Shown here piece by piece: positions 7,387-14,484 of a stretch of DNA of 14,484 bases. The stretch is from a bacterium. Lineage in GTDB: Bacteria > Chlamydiota > Chlamydiia > Chlamydiales > Rhabdochlamydiaceae. Numbering within the stretch: the first letter of the stretch is position 1; the number at the start of each line of letters is the position of its first letter. The notes under the pieces were generated by a model. The model was given only the letters and a program-made list of their open reading frames with translations. It was not told the DNA's origin and did no database searches. The stretch spans positions 1 through 14,484 of the forward strand of contig JAKAAD010000014.1 of the NCBI GenBank assembly GCA_021802305.1, given 5' to 3'. Position numbers and translations under genes: made by a program.

Positions 7387-9198
7387 TTAGAGCTTGCGGA
7401 TTCTTTCCACGTCTTTTGCCGTGATCCCTTTGATAGTAAGGAGTTCATCGTGAGTCGCGCGTTTGATGCGCTCGACACTTCCAAAATGAGCAAGGAGCCT
7501 TGCTTGTTTGATCTTCCCAATGCCGGGAAGGGTATCGAGCTTCGAATGAAGAAAAGTCTTTGCTTTCGTCTTGCGAAAAAATTGGATCGCCTTTTTGTGG
7601 GCCTCATCGCGAATAATTTGTACGAAATGCAGGAGAGAAGAACGCAAAGGAAGGGAAATGGGATCGCGATGTTCGGGAAGGAAAATTTTCTCCCCTGTCA
7701 TTCCGCGATCGTGCCTTCCTGCTTCTTTGGCAAGGGCTATAAGATCGACAGAAGCGATATTGAGTATTTTGAAGATATCGAGAGCCACGCGAAGTTGCGC
7801 TTTTCCCCCATCTACGATGAGAAGATCCGGCAACTGATCTTCTTCCTTGGCGCGAAGGAAAATACGTTCGAGCACCTCTCGCATAGCGCCACAATCATCT
7901 CCTGGAGTAGCAGTTTTTACATGATAGGTGCGCGTGCGGTTTTTTTCCCTTTTCCCCGAAATGAAGACAATGAGAGATCCTACCGTTTCTTTTCCGGCAA
8001 GGTGAGAGATGTCGACGCAAAAAATCGCCTTCGGATAGCGTTCGAGTTTCAAAGTCTCTTGAAGATCTAACAATAGATCCTCTCTTTTTTCTTCCACGCT
8101 TGCTTCACGTGCAAAGAGAGCACTTGCATTTGCTTGTGCAAGTTCTACGAGGGCGCGCTTTTCCCCTTTTTGTGGCGCAAGAAGGGAGATGGTTTTTTCA
8201 TGCATTTTCTTCAAAATCTCTTCCAAGATCTCTTTTTCTTTCATCTCACAGGGAAGAAGGATTTCGTTAGGGGCGTGATGCGTGTATTCTTGCAGGAGAA
8301 AGGAAGAGAGGAGTTCTTCATCTTCTTGTGCAATGGAAGAAAAGAAATAGGATTCCGATCCTACGAGTTTGCCTTCGCGAAAGAGTAGTTGCGCAACGAG
8401 GACATTTTTGCCTTCGCGATGAAGAGCTATCGCATCGCATGCTTGGCTTCCAATGCCAAGGACATGTTGTTCCGCATGGATAACGTGTTCGATATGGCGT
8501 ATCATCTGTAGCAGTGCTCCTGCCTGCTCAAAGTCTAACGCTTGAGAAGCCTCTTCCATCTCCTTTCGCAAGGAAGAAAGGATTTCTTTGTCTTTCCCTT
8601 GTAAGAATTGCACGACGCGTTGGACAAGAGCAGCGTATTCTCCCTGTGTGCATTTTTTGACACAGGGAGCAATGCAACGCTTGATATCGTAGAGTAGGCA
8701 TGGTCGAGTTCGCCTTTTGAGTTCTTCATCCGTACATTGTCGAAGAGGGAAGAGTCGCAGGAGCATTTCATACGTCTGCTTCGCAGCTGTCGCACTGGGA
8801 TAAGGACCAAAGTACAATCCTTTTTCTTTGGGCGTTCCTTTATAACGGACGAGCCGCAGGGAAGGCCACGGATGAGTATGGTTGAGAAAAAGGCTGATGT
8901 ATGTTTTATCGTCTTTCAGGCAGGCGTTGAACTTTGGTTGGTGCTGTTTAATGAGCGTGTTTTCCAACAGAAACGCCTCTTTTTCCGTATGCACGACAAT
9001 GGGTTCAATGGAATGGATCTCTTCTAGCAAATAGGGAATGATGGGTCGTTCTTCTCTTGTTTTAGCAAAGTATTGTTTCACGCGGTTGCGAAGATTTTTG
9101 GCTTTGCCTACGTAAATGACTTTGCCTTGTGCATCTTTCATCAAATAGACACCGGGCTGTATAGGAAAACGAGCGAGGGACGAAGAATCAAACACCAT
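7387..9198 (-). CDS. uvrC: UvrABC excinuclease subunit C
   Basis: UvrC makes both incisions around damaged DNA in nucleotide excision repair after loading by UvrA and UvrB, in the cytoplasm. The 603-residue length is normal. In order: GIY-YIG nuclease at 12-95 (PGVYLMK with Tyr18, VIYVGKAKNLRNR with Tyr29 and Arg39); a Cys-containing segment (RRTRPCLLYDIKRCIAPC); a UVR helix pair around 200-235 (ALDFEQAGALLQMIRHIEHV); the RNase H-like endonuclease domain (FCVDISHLAGKETVGS, PGDDCGAMREVL, LLIVDGGKAQL); and a C-terminal helix-hairpin-helix pair (LPGIGKIKQARLLAHFGS, LTIKGITAKDVERI). All main catalytic motifs are present. It starts 20 bases after the unknown 213-residue gene with no strong ribosome binding site, so it may depend on that gene for expression. 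Confidence 0.97.
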   Translation of the reverse strand: MVFDSSSLARFPIQPGVYLMKDAQGKVIYVGKAKNLRNRVKQYFAKTREERPIIPYLLEEIHSIEPIVVHTEKEAFLLENTLIKQHQPKFNACLKDDKTYISLFLNHTHPWPSLRLVRYKGTPKEKGLYFGPYPSATAAKQTYEMLLRLFPLRQCTDEELKRRTRPCLLYDIKRCIAPCVKKCTQGEYAALVQRVVQFLQGKDKEILSSLRKEMEEASQALDFEQAGALLQMIRHIEHVIHAEQHVLGIGSQACDAIALHREGKNVLVAQLLFREGKLVGSESYFFSSIAQEDEELLSSFLLQEYTHHAPNEILLPCEMKEKEILEEILKKMHEKTISLLAPQKGEKRALVELAQANASALFAREASVEEKREDLLLDLQETLKLERYPKAIFCVDISHLAGKETVGSLIVFISGKREKNRTRTYHVKTATPGDDCGAMREVLERIFLRAKEEDQLPDLLIVDGGKAQLRVALDIFKILNIASVDLIALAKEAGRHDRGMTGEKIFLPEHRDPISLPLRSSLLHFVQIIRDEAHKKAIQFFRKTKAKTFLHSKLDTLPGIGKIKQARLLAHFGSVERIKRATHDELLTIKGITAKDVERIRKL

Positions 9199-9218
9199 AA
9201 TTTTCTAAGAAAGAGCTT

Positions 9219-9860
9219 TCAAAGGAGCACAACGGGATCGAGGTCTACATAGCAATCAAAAGCGAAATTTCTGTATTGCTCAATAATGTGATGTTTCTGT
9301 GTGGATAACGCATTTGCATGCTGCAACTTTTCTTTTCTAAAGTTGTCGATGTACCACTGTAGTTCTTCATCTATTTTAAAAAGATATTGGGCATTTAAAT
9401 TGATATCAGTTTCTGTCGATACGATAGGATGATCGCCTCCTGGGCAAACATTTCCGTGTTTCGCAATCCAAAAGGGCAGGTAGGTCTGTTCAAGGTAGTG
9501 ATTTTTAATGCAGGCCACCGGGTTCTTAAGAAGAGAAAGAGAAAAAAAGCGATCCACAAAATTTTTAGGTGCGGATATGGGAGCTTTTTTTTCATCAGAA
9601 AGGCAAACGACATTCCCATTGATCACAAGAAACTTTTTCGTTTTGATTTCTGTCTCTAGATGTTCTTGCGGTTGGGTGGAAAATGTGGCACATAGTGGGG
9701 GATGGTTGCTCAATAACGCGAGTATCCCTTGAGTTGCCGTAGTAATTGTTTCAGGGGCATCGTTATGCAAGACATATTGCGTAACCAGTTGTTTGCCTGG
9801 AAAAGAGAGTATTTGGTCATAAGTGGGTTGCAAAGAATTTAGGTCCAGTTTGATTGTCAT
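9219..9860 (-). CDS. Hypothetical protein between mutS and uvrC
   Basis: I do not recognise this 213-residue protein. It lacks a signal peptide and membrane segments and looks like a soluble cytoplasmic protein. Visible elements are a polar N-terminus, a hydrophobic core helix (TTATQGILALLSNHP), a KTKKFLVINGNVVCLSDEKKAP strand region, KHGNVCPGGDHPIVSTETDI with a single Cys-Pro-Gly-Gly, and a helical C-terminal third (DEELQWYIDNFRKEK, then QKHHIIEQYR) ending in DLDPVVLL. Nothing suggests a DNA-repair domain despite its neighbours. It has an AGGAGG binding site nine bases before ATG and promoter-like hexamers upstream, so it is probably truly expressed and could also drive uvrC. It may be a lineage-specific gene or a type III secreted effector; neither can be shown. 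Confidence 0.7.
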   Translation of the reverse strand: MTIKLDLNSLQPTYDQILSFPGKQLVTQYVLHNDAPETITTATQGILALLSNHPPLCATFSTQPQEHLETEIKTKKFLVINGNVVCLSDEKKAPISAPKNFVDRFFSLSLLKNPVACIKNHYLEQTYLPFWIAKHGNVCPGGDHPIVSTETDINLNAQYLFKIDEELQWYIDNFRKEKLQHANALSTQKHHIIEQYRNFAFDCYVDLDPVVLL

Positions 9861-9868
9861 AACGATTG

Positions 9869-9921
9869 CCTCCTCAGATGTTTGATAGTAAATTATCTAT
9901 TTGGTTTCAATTTCTTGCCAA
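9869..9921 (-). promoter_or_regulatory. Candidate promoter and strong ribosome binding site for the 213-residue gene and uvrC
   Basis: On the minus strand TTGGCA (complement of 9916-9921) and GATAAT (9892-9897) are 18 bases apart, each with five of six consensus positions. Transcription would start near 9885. AGGAGG (complement of 9869-9874) precedes the ATG at 9860 by eight bases. The site lies in the 97-base gap after mutS, so this gene and uvrC can be transcribed independently of the mutS group. Confidence 0.45.
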
Positions 9922-9957
9922 TCAATACGCTTTTGATTCGGAATGAGCAATCATTTT

Positions 9958-12348
9958 TCAAGTGGAAGAAGTATTGTTCTCTAAAGTATGCAACACTTTC
10001 CAAGCTCGCTCGATGACGGAGGAAGGAAGGCCGGCAAGCTTCGCAACGTAAATCCCATAGCTTTTATCACAGGTTCCTGGACGAATTTTGTGCAAAAAGG
10101 CAATCTTTCCCTCTTGTTCTTGTACGGCTACGTGAATATTTGCAAGACCGGAAAGTTTCTCTTCCAGTTGAGTGAGTTCCGAGTAATGCGTCGCAAATAA
10201 AACTTTGGAGCGCTCTTTGGTGAGCAAATGCTCCACAATCGCCCAAGCAATAGCAATGCCATCGTAGGTGCTCGTTCCACGTCCAATTTCATCGAGGATG
10301 ATGAGTGATTTCTCTGTCGCATTGCGCAAAATGTGGGCTGTTTCGGCCATCTCTACCATAAATGTCGATTGACCACGTGCAAGATCGTCACTCGCACCAA
10401 TGCGACTGAAGATGCGATCGACAATTCCCATGCGGGCAGATTTTGCGGGAATAAAGGATCCCATTTGCGCAAGAATGGCAAGTAGTGCTGTTTGGCGGAT
10501 ATAGGTCGATTTACCGCCCATATTGGGTCCTGTGATGAGCAGCAATCGCCTTCGATCTCCATCAAGGGAGACGTCATTGGGAATAAAGCGCTCGCGCAGC
10601 TCTACGTCAAGGACAGGATGTCTCCCCTTTTCTATAAAAAATGTCTCCTCTGCATTGACAACGGGCCGAATGTAATCATGGGATCTTGCAAGATGTGCAA
10701 GAGCGCAAATGCAGTCAATAAAGGCAATGGTCTTGGCCGTTTTGCGAATCTCTTCTGCATATTTTGCTACTTCCATGCGAAGTTGCACGAAGAGCTGGTT
10801 TTCCAATGCTTCGATGCGCCCTTCGGCATGCAATTGGCGATATTCGTATTCTTTGAGGGTGGGTGTCGTAAATCGCTCAGCGTTGACGAGAGTTTGTTTT
10901 CTTTCAAACGAAGCGGGTATTTTTTGTGCTTGGCCGCGACTCACTTCGATGTAAAATCCGAAAGCTTTCGTGTAACCCACTTTCAACGATTTGATCTCTG
11001 TCTCCTCTTTTAATTCAGATTGATAGCGCGCAAGCCAAGCATGCGTCTCTTCAGAAAAAGATCTGAGCTCATCGAGTTCATGGCTATATCCTGTTTTGAA
11101 CACTCTATCTTCTCCTAATCGAAGCGGAGGATGATCTACCAATGCTGCGCGAAGTATCTCGATGAGATTGTCCAATGAAAAAAGTTCTGCGTGCATTTTT
11201 GCCAAGAGCGTTTGCGATTCCTTCGCAAGGAGTGCGCGCACAGGAGCTATGTGTTCAAGCGAGAGGCGCAAAGAGAGGAGTTCTCGCGGAGAGATGTATC
11301 CGCTTTCAGTGCGCATCAACATGCGTTCGATGTCGCGCATTTGTCGCAACTCTTCTCGCAGCTCTTCTCGCAATGCGTCCTGCATGGCGAGCCTTTCCAC
11401 AACATCTTGTCTTTGCACAATCTTCTCGATATCGAGAAGAGGATACTGCAGCCAATAGCGCAACATTCTTGCACCCATGGGCGTATGCGTATGATCTATC
11501 GTCCCAAATAGAGTAGGGCCGTTCGGTCCTCGAAGTGGTTCGAAGAGTTCGAGATGTTTCTCTGCAATGCGATCGATTTCCATTGCGTGCGCGCGTTGTG
11601 CAGAAGAGATCTTTCTCACATGATCGATCGAGAGTTTGATATCGTTCTTTACATGCAAAAGCAGCACCCCTGCTGCAACCATAGCTCCTGAAGGAAGCGC
11701 AAAGGTGTTTTCATGAAAGTGCGCGCGGAAAAATTGCGTTCCTCTTTCCTTATCGAATGCATGCTCTTGTTTTTTGTGAATGCAACATGCGATCTCCTTG
11801 ACCATTTCTTCTAAAAAGGCAGTGTAGGGCCATGTCTCTGAAAGAAGAATCTCTTTGGGACGCATGCGGTAGAGAAGATCTCCGAGCGTATCCAAAGAGT
11901 CTACTTCACATGCGCGAAAGTCCGCGGTGGAGATATCCAAACAGGCAACGCCAAATTGCTTTCCACACGGCACAATGCAAGCTAGGTAGTTATTTGCTTT
12001 ATCCTGCAATAAACCTGATTGCACCAATGTACCGGGTGTGACTTGGCGTACAATTTCTCTAGCGACAATCGTTTTGCCGGGTTTTGCATTTTCCAGCTGT
12101 TCAGCGATGGCAACGCGCAGTCCCTGAGCAATGAGTCGATCTAAATAGCTCTCACATGCGTGGTGAGGAATGCCTGCCATGGGAACTTCTCCTCTCTTTG
12201 TCAAAGCAATGCCGAGAACCTTCGATAGTTGGACGGCATCTTCGTAGAATGCTTCGTAAAAATCGCCCAAACGAAAGAGGAGGAGAGCATCTTTCGCTTT
12301 TTCTTTGCATGCGTGCCATTGGGCCATCATGGGGGTAGCTGTTGTCAC
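9958..12348 (-). CDS. mutS: DNA mismatch repair protein MutS
   Basis: MutS recognises mismatches and small loops and starts methyl- or nick-directed repair through its ATPase. The mismatch-contacting Phe-x-Glu is present as Phe30-Tyr31-Glu32 in GDFYEAF. The connector, core and clamp regions follow (AGIPHHACESYLDRL; GPNGPTLFGTIDHTHTPMG; FGFYIEVSRGQ). The ATPase has Walker A GPNMGGKST with Lys613, Walker B LIILDE with Asp686 and Glu687, and GRGTSTYDG, then FATHYSEL. At 796 residues it is shorter than E. coli MutS (853) and ends soon after the ATPase dimer region, so the C-terminal tetramerisation or clamp-binding tail seems absent. The start is GTG, supported by GAGGTG eight bases upstream and a four-base GTGA overlap with map; an ATG seven codons later is the alternative. 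Confidence 0.97.
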   Translation of the reverse strand: MTTATPMMAQWHACKEKAKDALLLFRLGDFYEAFYEDAVQLSKVLGIALTKRGEVPMAGIPHHACESYLDRLIAQGLRVAIAEQLENAKPGKTIVAREIVRQVTPGTLVQSGLLQDKANNYLACIVPCGKQFGVACLDISTADFRACEVDSLDTLGDLLYRMRPKEILLSETWPYTAFLEEMVKEIACCIHKKQEHAFDKERGTQFFRAHFHENTFALPSGAMVAAGVLLLHVKNDIKLSIDHVRKISSAQRAHAMEIDRIAEKHLELFEPLRGPNGPTLFGTIDHTHTPMGARMLRYWLQYPLLDIEKIVQRQDVVERLAMQDALREELREELRQMRDIERMLMRTESGYISPRELLSLRLSLEHIAPVRALLAKESQTLLAKMHAELFSLDNLIEILRAALVDHPPLRLGEDRVFKTGYSHELDELRSFSEETHAWLARYQSELKEETEIKSLKVGYTKAFGFYIEVSRGQAQKIPASFERKQTLVNAERFTTPTLKEYEYRQLHAEGRIEALENQLFVQLRMEVAKYAEEIRKTAKTIAFIDCICALAHLARSHDYIRPVVNAEETFFIEKGRHPVLDVELRERFIPNDVSLDGDRRRLLLITGPNMGGKSTYIRQTALLAILAQMGSFIPAKSARMGIVDRIFSRIGASDDLARGQSTFMVEMAETAHILRNATEKSLIILDEIGRGTSTYDGIAIAWAIVEHLLTKERSKVLFATHYSELTQLEEKLSGLANIHVAVQEQEGKIAFLHKIRPGTCDKSYGIYVAKLAGLPSSVIERAWKVLHTLENNTSST

Positions 12349-13205
12349 AATGTGAGCACCTCGTATCCCGTTTCTGTAATGAGTACCGTGTGTTCATATT
12401 GCGCACTGGGCTTGCCATCAATAGTGCGTGCGGTCCATTGATTGGGATCAATAGTAGCTTCCGGTGCTCCTGCATTGATCATGGGCTCAATGGTAAATGT
12501 CATTCCCGGGGCAAGCGGTGTCGCAATGCGGTTGTAATGATGGGGAACTTCCGGAGGCTCGTGAAATCGCACTCCTACGCCATGACCAACAAATTGATGG
12601 ACGACAGAACATCCGTGCAGTTCTGCATACGATGCAATGATTTCGCCAATTTTGCATAGGGGAAGACCCGGCTTGAGTTCAGCAATTGCGCGCATGAGGC
12701 ATTGGTAAGAGACATCCATGACCTTTTGCTTTTCATTATCGATAGGACCCACCGCAACCATTGCGCTACAATCGCCATAATATCCTCCTAAAATGGGAGA
12801 AACATCAATATTGAGAAAATCTCCCTCCTGGAGAGGGATGTCATTTGGAATTCCATGGCAGATTACGTCGTTGAGCGAGGTACAAATGCTCTTTGGATAG
12901 GGAGGATTCCCATAGCCTAATGGGGCAGGTTTTGCCTTTGCATCTATGTGAAGCTGATGTGCATAAGCATTGAGCTCATTGGTCGTGACGCCGACTTTCG
13001 CCATTGCACAAGTTTTCTGAAGAATTTCTTTGGCGAGCAGGCAAGCGCGGCGGATTCCCTCAATTTGCTCTTTTGTCTTTAGGAGAATGCCATATTTTTT
13101 GAAGTAAACTTCAGTAAGGTTTACTTCCGGCGGCAATGTGGGGTAATGGCATTTTTTCCACTTTTGTCCACTTTTGCACCAACAAGGGTCATTGCGAGAG
13201 ATCAT
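12345..13205 (-). CDS. map: Methionine aminopeptidase type I with SEC-C zinc motif
   Basis: Map removes the initiator methionine from nascent proteins and is normally essential. The 286-residue product has an N-terminal SEC-C element (RNDPCWCKSGQKWKKCH: Cys8, Cys10, Cys19, His20), expected to bind zinc and possibly to help ribosome association, then a linker and the creatinase-fold domain. The five metal ligands of the family are present: Asp134 (LNIDVS), Asp145 (YGDCS), His208 (VGHGVG), Glu240 (TIEP) and Glu271 (QYEHT). HGIPND and GHGVGVRFHEPPEVPHH are also typical. SEC-C fused Map is usual in Chlamydiota and some other phyla. The gene overlaps the truA end by 17 bases and mutS by four, so it sits in one transcription unit. 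The binding site before its start is weak, consistent with coupling to truA. Confidence 0.97.
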   Translation of the reverse strand: MISRNDPCWCKSGQKWKKCHYPTLPPEVNLTEVYFKKYGILLKTKEQIEGIRRACLLAKEILQKTCAMAKVGVTTNELNAYAHQLHIDAKAKPAPLGYGNPPYPKSICTSLNDVICHGIPNDIPLQEGDFLNIDVSPILGGYYGDCSAMVAVGPIDNEKQKVMDVSYQCLMRAIAELKPGLPLCKIGEIIASYAELHGCSVVHQFVGHGVGVRFHEPPEVPHHYNRIATPLAPGMTFTIEPMINAGAPEATIDPNQWTARTIDGKPSAQYEHTVLITETGYEVLTL

Positions 13206-13947
13206 AGAATACTCGTTCTAAACAAAGTGCATGCGCGGGAGCAGTTGGCCCCATGCGCGTGCGATCCAAACTTCTTATATTTTCTAAAAGATCGTCTAGA
13301 TGGTACTTACCTGCGCCACAATAGGCAAGTGTTCCTGCGAGATTGCGCGCCATTTTGTAGAGAAAATGATCTCCAAGGAAGAGAAATCGAACGCGGTTTT
13401 TCTCCGGAAGAACCATCTTGATGTATTCGAGATCGCAAATCGGCGATCGATCCCAAAGGGCACGCTCATTGCAAAAAGCAGAAAAATCTCGTTTCCCTTC
13501 CATCATGCGGGCTGCCTTCTCTATCAACGAGAGATCGATCTCGAAAGGAAAATGCCATGAGGTTGCTACATAGAAAGGAAGTTGTATGGGACCAAAACAA
13601 ATGTCATAAGAATATTCTTTTTTCTTTGCATGGAGCGTTGCGTGAAAATTCTCGCTCACCTCAGAGATTTCATAGATGCAAATATCTCTGGGAAGAATGC
13701 CGTTAACTCTCTGTTTGAGATCGCTGAGATCCATCGGGGAAGTCGTTTGAAAATGCACTACTTGCCCTCGGGCATGCACCCCTGCATCTGTTCGACTGGC
13801 AGCTTCTATTTGAGGATTTTGCTTGAGCAAAAGGGAAAATGCCCCTTCTAAGGTCTCCTGTATGGAAGGACCTTCTTTGGTCTTTTGCCATCCTAAATAC
13901 TTTGACCCATCATAGGCCAGAGTGCATCTCAACGTGCGGGATTTCAT
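13189..13947 (-). CDS. truA: tRNA pseudouridine(38-40) synthase
   Basis: TruA converts uridines 38, 39 and 40 of the tRNA anticodon arm to pseudouridine. The 252-residue product has the family N-terminus (TLAYDGSKYLGWQ), the catalytic Asp54 in ASRTDAGVHA, the RVNGILP element, NFHATLHAKKKEYSYDI, FSAFCN, and the C-terminal GDHFLYKMARNLAGTL and PTAPAHALCLERVFY. Length is normal. I place the start at 13947 and not 42 bases upstream because AGAGGT lies eight bases before it and the family begins here; the longer form adds an unconserved stretch. It overlaps the end of the MarC-like gene by 38 bases and the start of map by 17, so all are likely co-transcribed. Confidence 0.95.
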   Translation of the reverse strand: MKSRTLRCTLAYDGSKYLGWQKTKEGPSIQETLEGAFSLLLKQNPQIEAASRTDAGVHARGQVVHFQTTSPMDLSDLKQRVNGILPRDICIYEISEVSENFHATLHAKKKEYSYDICFGPIQLPFYVATSWHFPFEIDLSLIEKAARMMEGKRDFSAFCNERALWDRSPICDLEYIKMVLPEKNRVRFLFLGDHFLYKMARNLAGTLAYCGAGKYHLDDLLENIRSLDRTRMGPTAPAHALCLERVFYDLSQ

Positions 13948-14359
13948 GATTATTAGACCTCTTGAATGGAAAAAAGTTGGAGGCGCCATCTAAAAACATC
14001 TGTATGGCAATCCACACTAGAATGAGCCCCATCAATCGTTCACACGCAATAAGGCCGCGATTTCCCAAAATGGTTTTTAAGAAGCTCGATGCTAATAAAA
14101 TGGCAGCCGATATCGACCATGCAATCACTATAGATGCAACGAGAATAGAGCGAGATAATTGGCCTGCATAGAGAATGACAGCTGCGAGCACAGCCGGCCC
14201 TGCTACTAGGGGTACTGCTAGAGGAACGATAAAGGGCTCCTCTTTTTGTACAGATGTGCCCTCCGTTTCTGCATTGGGAAAAATCATTTTTAAAGCAATG
14301 ATAAGCAAAATGACTCCTCCTGAAATGAGGAGGGATGCTCGTGAAATCCCTAGGTACAA
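13910..14359 (-). pseudogene. MarC/YhgN-family membrane protein lacking its N-terminus
   Basis: MarC-family proteins (including YhgN) are inner-membrane proteins of unknown transport role, about 200 residues long with six membrane segments. The visible part matches from roughly residue 60 of such proteins: LLISGGVILLIIALKMIFP, EEPFIVPLAVPLVAGPAVLAA, a long hydrophobic pair of segments, and ACERLMGLILVWIAIQMFLDG. Similarity starts near 14374. Further upstream the frame runs only to a TAG at 14423-14425, with no ATG or GTG; the only upstream start is TTG at 14359. The first membrane segment with its usual M-D-P-x-G-N motif is absent, and no other frame in the last 100 bases supplies it. It is therefore probably truncated or disrupted; a short functional version is less likely. 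It ends inside truA. Confidence 0.6.
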
Positions 14360-14484
14360 AAATGACTGACGGAATATTTGGACATGAAATTTACAATTTG
14401 TGAGGGCGAGACTACCTTTTAACTACCATCTTTTCAGCCAGCTGCTGAGATATGGTATGCAGTCATGTAGTCAGAACCATCAGC

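Noticed and set aside
7359..7387. Terminator between uvrC and the transporter gene
   Set aside because: The AAGCGCATCAAGCGTT stretch is mostly a direct repeat and gives no stable hairpin.
11162..11516. Plus-strand open frames of about 100 codons opposite mutS
   Set aside because: They are mirror frames of the mutS coding sequence, rich in Ser, Arg and Cys, without start signals.
13948..13989. Longer truA start
   Set aside because: The added residues are not family-like, and AGAGGT directly precedes the start at 13947.

Overview
The window looks like a chromosomal segment from a member of the Chlamydiota, most likely an environmental (Parachlamydiales-type) lineage rather than Chlamydia itself. 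This is inferred from a methionine aminopeptidase with an N-terminal SEC-C zinc motif, a chlamydial-looking MalQ, overlapping housekeeping genes with short spacers, moderate GC by eye, and several lineage-type hypothetical proteins, one of them large and membrane-anchored. No rRNA, tRNA, CRISPR array or complete insertion sequence is visible.

Left part (1-2345, + strand): the 3' part of malQ (4-alpha-glucanotransferase), coupled by an ATGA overlap to an exported protein with a transglutaminase-like domain followed by TPR-like helices. From 2346 to 2733 there is no confident gene. The minus strand holds an open frame continuing in phase beyond the stop codon of the next gene.

Middle part (2734-6069): a 749-codon minus-strand gene encodes a protein with one membrane segment near the N-terminus, a long charged linker with an internal duplication, and a C-terminal domain carrying a C-K-x3-D-R-x-G signature. 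That signature resembles the P-loop of SopB/IpgD-type cysteine phosphatases, which makes this the most interesting gene here. An AT-rich spacer with divergent promoter-like sites separates it from a plus-strand pair: a DUF2231 membrane protein and a small exported protein, coupled by an ATGA overlap.

Right part (6085-14422, all minus strand): reading from high to low coordinates, a MarC-family membrane protein lacking its normal N-terminus, then truA, map and mutS with overlapping ends (probably one transcript), then an unrecognised 213-aa protein with its own promoter-like sites and a strong ribosome binding site, then uvrC and an MFS transporter. mutS and uvrC bring mismatch repair and nucleotide excision repair close together; truA and map serve tRNA modification and protein N-terminal processing. 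At the right edge (about 14385-14484) the sequence no longer fits MarC and has stops in the three minus-strand frames, suggesting a rearrangement or insertion junction.
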